A stretch of DNA of 6,384 bases from Planctomycetota bacterium (GTDB lineage Bacteria > Planctomycetota > Planctomycetia > Planctomycetales > Planctomycetaceae): the NCBI GenBank assembly GCA_026692825.1, contig JAPLOC010000325.1:1-6384 (forward strand), written 5' to 3'. A program made the translations under genes and the position numbers. Under the pieces are notes generated by a model. The model made no database searches. It saw only the letters and a list, made by a program, of their open reading frames with translations, and had not been told where the DNA came from. Numbering within the stretch: position 1 is the stretch's first letter; each line of letters begins with the position of its first letter. Of this stretch, positions 1-4,752 are shown piece after piece.

Positions 1-1110
1 CGGCCCCTGCGGATCTTCCGGCCGAGAATGCAAATATGAGTCTTTGTCATACCAGTCCTGGCACCATTCCGCGACGTTTCCGTGCATGTCATAGAGTCCC
101 CAGGCATTGGGGGGGTAGCTTCCCACTTTCGCGGTGTAGCCCAATTCCTTCCAACTCGGACCGGTCCCGTAACCTCCCGAGACAAATGGGGCCTTCACAT
201 TCGACGTGTCCGCCGAGCCGCGTGTGCCATAGTGGAACCGGGTTGTCGTTCCGGCGCGACAGGCGAATTCCCACTCCGCTTCCGTGGGAAGCCGATAACC
301 GTCCCCACCAAGAATCGTACACGACGCGTTCACCAGGGTGTCCCCCTCACGTTCGGCATCCGTCAGTTTGTAATACGGTTCCAGACCATCTTTCAGGCTC
401 AGGCGGTTGCAGAATTCGACGGCGTCAAACCACGACACACTGTCGACCGGACAGCGATCGGTGACCTTCCCCTGGATTTTGGCTTTGCTGGAACCACTGA
501 TCGAAAACGCGCTGGGACGGGTGCGCATCACCACGCGATATTCGAACTGCGTCACCTCATACGTTCCCAGATAGAACGGCTTGGTGATCCGCACTGGATG
601 CTGAAATTCGTGGGGCTGGCGGCCCGCCTCGTTCGCGGGCGATCCCATGGTGAATTCCCCCGCGTCAATGAGCGTCAATTCCATTCCGGTCGAATCGCTG
701 ACCATGTTGCCCGGCAGAACGACTTTCACCCCCTCGGGAATCGCCGCCTCCAGGGGACCGGGTTTGTCGACAAGCTGGAATTCGGCGAGATCCCCCGCCT
801 GAGGAATCTTGTTTTGCCCGCGAACCCCGACCCATCCCCGGGGACGCTGAGTCGCCTGCCAGGTTTTGATAAAGACCGTCTTCCCCGCCAGTTCCCGGTT
901 CCGTGCGGCGTCGTCGGTCAGTTTGACTTCGACGACGTAGTGCGTGTCGGCCTGATCGCGCGGCAGCCGCTGTTCTTTGGAATAGACCCGTTCCACCCGG
1001 CCGAACAACGCGGGAGTCTGAGGCGCGGGAGCGTTGGTTGGCTGCTGGCCGTGGGCTGACGACAGCAGCGCCAGGAGTCCCAGGCAGGTGACGGAGAAAC
1101 AGAGTCGCAT
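1..1110 (-). CDS. Secreted FGE/SUMF1-like (formylglycine-generating enzyme superfamily) protein, C-terminus cut by window edge
   Basis: Reading leftwards from the ATG at 1110-1108, the frame stays open for 370 codons to the window edge, so the stop is outside. Residues 1-21 form a signal peptide (MR, hydrophobic stretch, then AHG before QQ), indicating export. Residues 35-130 are a small beta-rich module (FGRVERVY, DTHYVVEV) that precedes the catalytic-type domain. The FGE-sulfatase fold begins near 140: FTMGS (153-157), YEVTQFEY (184-191), PVDSVSWFDAVEFCNRLS (221-238), GYRLPTEAEWEFACRAG (271-287) and NAWGLYDMHGNVAEWC (335-350) are hallmark segments. True FGEs oxidise a sulfatase cysteine to formylglycine using a cysteine pair near the C-terminus. 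That part is missing here, so enzyme versus non-catalytic paralogue cannot be decided; planctomycetes carry many such paralogues. The start is supported by the signal peptide directly behind it; the upstream AGAGAA is only a weak ribosome site. The gene is divergent from the thioredoxin gene at 1195. Confidence 0.93.
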   Translation of the reverse strand, partial: MRLCFSVTCLGLLALLSSAHGQQPTNAPAPQTPALFGRVERVYSKEQRLPRDQADTHYVVEVKLTDDAARNRELAGKTVFIKTWQATQRPRGWVGVRGQNKIPQAGDLAEFQLVDKPGPLEAAIPEGVKVVLPGNMVSDSTGMELTLIDAGEFTMGSPANEAGRQPHEFQHPVRITKPFYLGTYEVTQFEYRVVMRTRPSAFSISGSSKAKIQGKVTDRCPVDSVSWFDAVEFCNRLSLKDGLEPYYKLTDAEREGDTLVNASCTILGGDGYRLPTEAEWEFACRAGTTTRFHYGTRGSADTSNVKAPFVSGGYGTGPSWKELGYTAKVGSYPPNAWGLYDMHGNVAEWCQDWYDKDSYLHSRPEDPQGP

Positions 1111-1194
1111 ACAGGTTCTCTGGCGAATCTTCGACCGAAAACCGTCGAGGGCGTCGGGAGGACGCGCGACAACGCCCGCTATCGGGTAGACTCT
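1111..1194. promoter_or_regulatory. Divergent intergenic region (presumed back-to-back promoters)
   Basis: These 84 bases separate two genes transcribed away from each other, so the promoters of both must lie here or reach into the 5' ends of the genes. No convincing -35/-10 pair is visible on either strand. A small imperfect inverted repeat (CTTCGAC at 1129-1135, GTCGAGG at 1144-1150, one G-T pair) sits about 20 bases upstream of the FGE-like start. It could be an operator or 5'-leader hairpin, but it is short enough to arise by chance. The regulatory role is inferred from gene orientation. Confidence 0.35.
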
Positions 1195-3981
1195 ATGACG
1201 ATACGGTGTTCGATCCGACCGGGTCAAGAGTCCTTCTCCAGAGGGTTCGTTGTGGAACACTCGGCTGTTCGTCGTTTAAGAAGTGGATTGACGTGGTGCC
1301 TCGCAGTCCTTGTGGGGTGTTGCGTTTCGTTGGCGCGTGCTGCTGAACCGCCCAGCCAACCGCTGGAGGTGTTGAAACTGGCCGACGGCGACTTTGTCAC
1401 CGGGAAGCTGGTCGACAGTTCAAGCCCCGGACGGCTCGCCTGGCAATCGCCCGCATTCACCGCGCCGTTTGAATTCGCCGCCGATGCGATTCAGTCGATT
1501 GTGTTTCCCGTTCCCGATGCGCGTCCCAAGCCGGGAGGGGAATTCTGCTTCGAACTGGCGGCTGGGGATGTGTTGTTCGGTTCCCTGATTGATCTCCGCG
1601 AAGGAGTCGTGACGATCGACGCGTCGGGCATCGGACGGGTGCATGTGAATCTTTCGCACCTGCGGCGGATCCACCACTGGCAGGGGGATGCGGAGACGTC
1701 ATTCAGCGGCCCGCGCGGTTTGAGTTCCTGGCAGGAAACGGTTGGGTTCAAAGTGTGGAACGAAGTGGAGGGGCATCTGACTACGAAACAGATCAACGCC
1801 ACCATCCGCCGGGATTTTGAACTTCCTCCGCAATCCCGAATCGAATTCGAGTTTTCGTGGGAGTATCAGCCGGACTTTGTCTTCGCGCTGGGCGTGGGCA
1901 ATGCCCTGAGCGCATTTCGGCTGGAGGTGATTGACGACGAGTTGGTGGTTTTGCGGGACTTTGACGGGGCGGCGGACATTGTCGCGCTCCAGACCGTGCG
2001 AAGGGGGCCGGGGCAGGCGCACTACGTCTTGTATCTGGATCAACCGCAGGGCCGATTGCTGGTCCAATCGGCTGATGGTCGAGCGTTGGCCGACCTGCAG
2101 GTCGTCCCCAAAGACACCACGGTGTTTGGCGGTTTGCAAATCGCCAAAAAGTTCGGCGACCTGCGACTCGAACAAATACGAGTCAGCCCGTGGAATGGCC
2201 AGATCCCGCAGAAGGTACCCGCAGGTGGATCGCGATTTCATGGAAAGAATGGCGACATCACGTACGATCGGTTGATCGCGTTCGACGCCGATCGACGTGA
2301 GTTTGTCGTGGAGCGCGAAGGGGTCGAGGCGCGAGTCGCAGAAGCGACTGTGCAAGATGTTGTGTTTGCGCAACAGCCGGAGAAGCGGCGGGCGATGCGG
2401 GTTCTTTGGTCGAACGGCCAGCGTTTCAGTGGCGAATTCCTCCGTGTGGAGGAGGGGAAACTCTGGTTGAGTTGTCCGGGAATTGAAGAGGAGATACCGA
2501 CCCCCCTCGCGGATCTTTGGATCTTAAGTGGACTGGGTTCCCCGACAGCGACACAGCCACCCAATCATGAAGAGCCGAATCAACCGGTCGGCCGACTTGA
2601 AATTGAAGGGACTGCGTTACGGGGCCAGATTGCGGAATCCCAATTCGCAGAGGCCAGATGCCTCGAATGGCACCCCGTTTCGAGCTGGACCGCAAGTCCC
2701 CTCCGACCGGGTGTGGCAGGGCGAATTCTCTATCGAGAATTCACCCCGGCGACGTCGACGGCCCCCCCTCGATGGAATTGGGGCGAACCAAAGAATCCCG
2801 GCGGCAACGGTCCGACACATATCGCCAACGCCAGCTCGCACACCCCCCGAACCAAACCTCTATTGCGGACGATTTTTGGTGACGCTTTCCCCTGCGATAC
2901 TCTGACGGTGGATGAAGCCGGCGTGACATTCCAGTCGGGCGCGACCGATGCCACGTTTCTGAGGCATGACCAGATCCACATTCTGGAGATACAACCGTCG
3001 CAATCCCCGGCACGCATTTCGAACGCGAAATGGGAGCGACTGCTCACGGTGCCTCGCAACATGCGCGTTGATCCTCCCACACATGTCGTCCAGTCCATTG
3101 ATCGCGACTACTTGCGGGGGCGACTGATCGGCGTGACTGATCAGGAAATTGACATCGAAATCCGCCAATCCTCAAAGCGGCTCCCGCGGGAAAACGTGAC
3201 CCGCATCATCTGGGTACGTTCCGATGACGTCGACTCGCCCACCGACCCCACTCCTCCGGACCCTGCCCACAACGCCGACCCATCGGACCGGACGCTGGTG
3301 CAAGTCGTGTTTCCCGAACAACGACGGATGACATTTAACGTCGAACAGTTGGCGGGATCCATTCTCTCGGGGACCAGCCACAATCTCAGTCGTTGCTATG
3401 CCAATCTGCGCGGTGTCGAAGAGATCCTGATCGGCGCGAAGGTAAAAACCATTCAGAGCAGCGACATCGCCCAGGGTTGGAGGTTCATCCCCGCCGCAGA
3501 ACCGTCGTACGTCACCGAGGCGGACAGGGCGGCGGACGGTTCGGCTCTTGTCGGTCAGGCGGCCCCCGATTTCGAACTCGATCTGGTGGGGGGCAAGAAG
3601 TTCAAACTTTCGGAACACCGCGACAAGCTCGTCGTGCTGGACTTTTGGGCGTCGTGGTGCGCGCCGTGTCTCAGCGCGATGCCGCAGATCCATCAGGTCA
3701 CAGACGAATTCGCCGACCGGGGAGTCGAATTGCTGGGAGTCAACATCGCCGAAAATGAAAACCAGATTCAGGGAACTCTCGATCGACTGAAATTGAAGAT
3801 GACCGTGGCGTTTGACCGCGAAGGAAAGACCGCCGAGAAATACGGAGCGACTTCAATACCCCAAACGGTCATCGTCGATCGCATGGGAAACGTCGTGGCG
3901 CTGTTTATCGGAGGAGGGGCGAACCTAGGTGAACAGTTGCGTCAGGCGCTCCGAGACGCGTTGGAGGACAATGCTCAATGA
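1195..3981 (+). CDS. Large exported multi-repeat protein with LamG-like module and C-terminal TlpA/ResA-type thioredoxin domain
   Basis: A 928-residue protein. The N-terminus has a basic segment (RRLRS), a hydrophobic core (LTWCLAVLVG) and either an ARA|A signal peptidase I site (49/50) or a lipobox LVGC (39-42), so it is exported and possibly lipid-anchored. Residues about 58-105 and 115-162 are two beta-rich units with an xGDxxxGxL core and a closing hydrophobic I-x-x-I strand. Residues about 171-334 resemble a LamG/concanavalin-like sandwich ending in LEQIRVSPWNG. Further degenerate units follow near 348-392, 399-445, 466-515, 555-600, 618-675 and 700-749, with proline-rich linkers (517-555, 680-697). 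Residues 785-920 are a redoxin domain: VGQAAPDFEL, LDFWASWCAPC (815-825, both cysteines present) and cis-proline SIPQT (P889). The family reduces or rearranges disulfides outside the cytoplasm; partner and substrate are unknown. ATG 1195 gives a long pre-signal extension; GTG 1252 has a better ribosome site and a normal signal peptide, so it may be the true start. The stop overlaps the next gene. Confidence 0.93.
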   Translation: MTIRCSIRPGQESFSRGFVVEHSAVRRLRSGLTWCLAVLVGCCVSLARAAEPPSQPLEVLKLADGDFVTGKLVDSSSPGRLAWQSPAFTAPFEFAADAIQSIVFPVPDARPKPGGEFCFELAAGDVLFGSLIDLREGVVTIDASGIGRVHVNLSHLRRIHHWQGDAETSFSGPRGLSSWQETVGFKVWNEVEGHLTTKQINATIRRDFELPPQSRIEFEFSWEYQPDFVFALGVGNALSAFRLEVIDDELVVLRDFDGAADIVALQTVRRGPGQAHYVLYLDQPQGRLLVQSADGRALADLQVVPKDTTVFGGLQIAKKFGDLRLEQIRVSPWNGQIPQKVPAGGSRFHGKNGDITYDRLIAFDADRREFVVEREGVEARVAEATVQDVVFAQQPEKRRAMRVLWSNGQRFSGEFLRVEEGKLWLSCPGIEEEIPTPLADLWILSGLGSPTATQPPNHEEPNQPVGRLEIEGTALRGQIAESQFAEARCLEWHPVSSWTASPLRPGVAGRILYREFTPATSTAPPRWNWGEPKNPGGNGPTHIANASSHTPRTKPLLRTIFGDAFPCDTLTVDEAGVTFQSGATDATFLRHDQIHILEIQPSQSPARISNAKWERLLTVPRNMRVDPPTHVVQSIDRDYLRGRLIGVTDQEIDIEIRQSSKRLPRENVTRIIWVRSDDVDSPTDPTPPDPAHNADPSDRTLVQVVFPEQRRMTFNVEQLAGSILSGTSHNLSRCYANLRGVEEILIGAKVKTIQSSDIAQGWRFIPAAEPSYVTEADRAADGSALVGQAAPDFELDLVGGKKFKLSEHRDKLVVLDFWASWCAPCLSAMPQIHQVTDEFADRGVELLGVNIAENENQIQGTLDRLKLKMTVAFDREGKTAEKYGATSIPQTVIVDRMGNVVALFIGGGANLGEQLRQALRDALEDNAQ
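1241..1245 (+). promoter_or_regulatory. Candidate Shine-Dalgarno GAGGG favouring a GTG start at 1252
   Basis: GAGGG ends six bases before an in-frame GTG at 1252-1254, an ideal spacing. Starting there gives a signal peptide with a short basic N-region instead of 33 residues ahead of the hydrophobic core. The ATG at 1195 has only a weak GGGTAG upstream. Planctomycetes do not rely strictly on Shine-Dalgarno sites, so this supports but does not prove the shorter form. Confidence 0.4.
2723..2742. repeat. Perfect 8-bp inverted repeat with 4-base loop inside the thioredoxin-repeat gene
   Basis: GAATTCTC (2723-2730) and GAGAATTC (2735-2742) are exact reverse complements around the loop TATC. The mRNA could form a compact hairpin in the segment encoding residues 509-516, near the end of the fifth beta-rich unit and just before a proline-rich linker. 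No U tract follows, so it is not a standard terminator. It may be chance. Confidence 0.5.
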
Positions 3982-4247
3982 ACCGACCAGTATTTACCGC
4001 TGAGATCGTACGGCAGCGGGTCGAGGCGTGGCTGGACCTGATGGAATCGACCGACCAGCTCTACATCGCCGCCCTGCGTTCGCGGTGCGATTCTGAAGAG
4101 GAAGTCTGGCGGCAGTACAAAGCCGCGTGGGATTACGCCAACCGTGAACACGAGAAGACGCTGGAGCGGATGTTGATCAATCTGGGAGACGGCGGCGGTG
4201 TGTGCCCTCGCGTCGACGATGACGGAGGCCTCACCGATGGCGGGTGA
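3978..4247 (+). CDS. Small helix-rich protein of unknown function, coupled to the thioredoxin gene by ATGA
   Basis: The ATG overlaps the preceding TGA as ATGA, a classic arrangement for translational coupling, so this gene probably belongs to the same transcript. The product is 89 residues, without signal peptide or membrane segment, so it should stay in the cytoplasm although its upstream partner is exported. Residues about 8-69 are charged and predicted mostly helical (VRQRVEAWLDLM, EEEVWRQYKAAWDYANREHEKTLERML). The last 20 residues change to a glycine- and aspartate-rich tail (GDGGGVCPRVDDDGG) that does not look like the rest and may be a frameshifted or altered end. I do not recognise the family and assign no function. 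The same frame continues after the stop into the nucleotidyltransferase-like remnant, so the present stop could reflect a rearrangement junction. Confidence 0.62.
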   Translation: MNRPVFTAEIVRQRVEAWLDLMESTDQLYIAALRSRCDSEEEVWRQYKAAWDYANREHEKTLERMLINLGDGGGVCPRVDDDGGLTDGG

Positions 4248-4433
4248 GCTGGTCCTCGCGACCTGATCCTGTTCAAACTCATCGCGGGCCGCATGATTGA
4301 TGGATCCGATGTGGTCCATTTGATGGGTTTGAACCGATTGAGCCTTGACTGGAAATACCTCGAAGACTGGACCAACAGGCTTGGTGTGACGTCTGCGTAC
4401 GAAGTGGCACGGCGCGAGGCGACTGACGCATGA
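4248..4433 (+). pseudogene. C-terminal remnant resembling AbiEii/DUF6036-like nucleotidyltransferase
   Basis: Directly after the TGA at 4245-4247 the same frame is open for 61 codons. It reads DLILFKLIAGRMID (4260-4301), then LSLDWKYLEDWTNRLGV (4338-4388). From memory, this is the ending of the nucleotidyltransferase-fold proteins grouped as AbiEii-like/DUF6036: an EDLILxKLIAxRxxD segment followed by LDxxYLxxWxxxLGV. The N-terminal catalytic half, with its GS and DxD-type metal-binding motifs, is absent upstream. The only in-frame ATG (4293) falls inside the conserved segment, so a functional product is unlikely. In the next frame, GELVLAT (4243-4263) immediately precedes DLILF and would suit the family's usual lead-in, hinting at a one-base frameshift, but that frame is also short. 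Intact relatives are often parts of toxin-antitoxin-like pairs. The best reading is a decayed fragment. Confidence 0.55.
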
Positions 4434-4550
4434 TTCCACTGACGGATGATCGTGGAACAGTCAATCGACAATCGGCGAATCGCCAAGACACAAGCTGTTT
4501 CAACGCGGACCGCGCAAAGCATAGCCTGCAAGCGGGGCGTTCAATTTTTA

Positions 4551-4586
4551 GACAGGATGAAAGGGATGAAGAGGATGGACAGGATT
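4551..4586. repeat. Four-copy degenerate 9-bp tandem repeat (AGGATG type)
   Basis: Four consecutive 9-base units can be read: GACAGGATG, AAAGGGATG, AAGAGGATG and GACAGGATT, preceded by TTTTTA. The first and last units differ only at the final base. Purine-rich ACAGGAT-type arrays preceded by a T run are, from memory, a recurrent intergenic element in planctomycetes and several other environmental phyla, with unknown function. Here it sits between convergent genes and next to a gene remnant. It is not a CRISPR: the units are contiguous, with no spacers. Confidence 0.7.
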
Positions 4587-4706
4587 GCTGAAGCGACCTT
4601 CGATCGTGTGGATTGGGAGTGTTTCGATTGGCCGCCGATGCATGGAACGCAAATCGTCGGATTTTACGCCGTGCGGAGTATAACTGCCGGGAGTCGGTTA
4701 GCCGGG

Positions 4707-4736
4707 GCACGGCGCGCTCTACCTTGCTCGCCGTGC
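4707..4736 (-). terminator. Stem-loop downstream of the DUF11 gene, possible terminator
   Basis: GCACGGCG (4707-4714) pairs exactly with CGCCGTGC (4729-4736), a GC-rich 8-bp stem with a 14-base loop. It lies 17 bases past the stop of the minus-strand DUF11 gene, in the right place to end that transcript. No T tract follows on either strand, so it is not a canonical intrinsic terminator. It could act with Rho or protect the mRNA 3' end. Confidence 0.35.
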
Positions 4737-4752
4737 AAAGAGTGCCGCGTTC

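Larger units (their letters stand above)
4434..4752. other. Gene-poor gap between convergent genes
   Basis: No convincing coding sequence is seen in about 320 bases. A plus-strand frame from 4446 stays open, but it runs through the tandem repeat and into the antisense of the DUF11 gene, and its composition is unlike a conserved protein. The region holds the 9-bp tandem repeat (4551-4586) and a stem-loop (4707-4736). At its left edge are an imperfect 16-bp direct duplication (4421-4452, 12 of 16 matching) and a 6-bp inverted repeat (TTCCAC 4434-4439, GTGGAA 4452-4457) that could be a weak end signal for the plus-strand transcript. Together with the truncated fragment to its left this looks like decayed, repeat-bearing sequence. 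Confidence 0.6.

Noticed and set aside
82..1059. Long plus-strand open frame of 325 codons
   Set aside because: It is antisense to the FGE-like gene, whose minus-strand reading contains all the family motifs; the plus-strand product is arginine/proline-rich with no recognisable domain.
1129..1150. Inverted repeat as a defined operator
   Set aside because: Seven pairs including a G-T pair and an 8-base loop are within chance expectation for GC-rich DNA; mentioned only under the divergent region.
1699..2373. Minus-strand open frame of 224 codons
   Set aside because: It is antisense to the LamG-like and third repeat region of the 928-residue protein, with no domain of its own.
4421..4452. Imperfect 16-bp direct duplication as an insertion target site
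   Set aside because: Only 12 of 16 bases match and the copies are adjacent with nothing inserted between them; no terminal inverted repeats or transposase nearby.
4551..4586. Possible CRISPR array
   Set aside because: Units are only 9 bases, contiguous and degenerate, with no spacers or cas genes.
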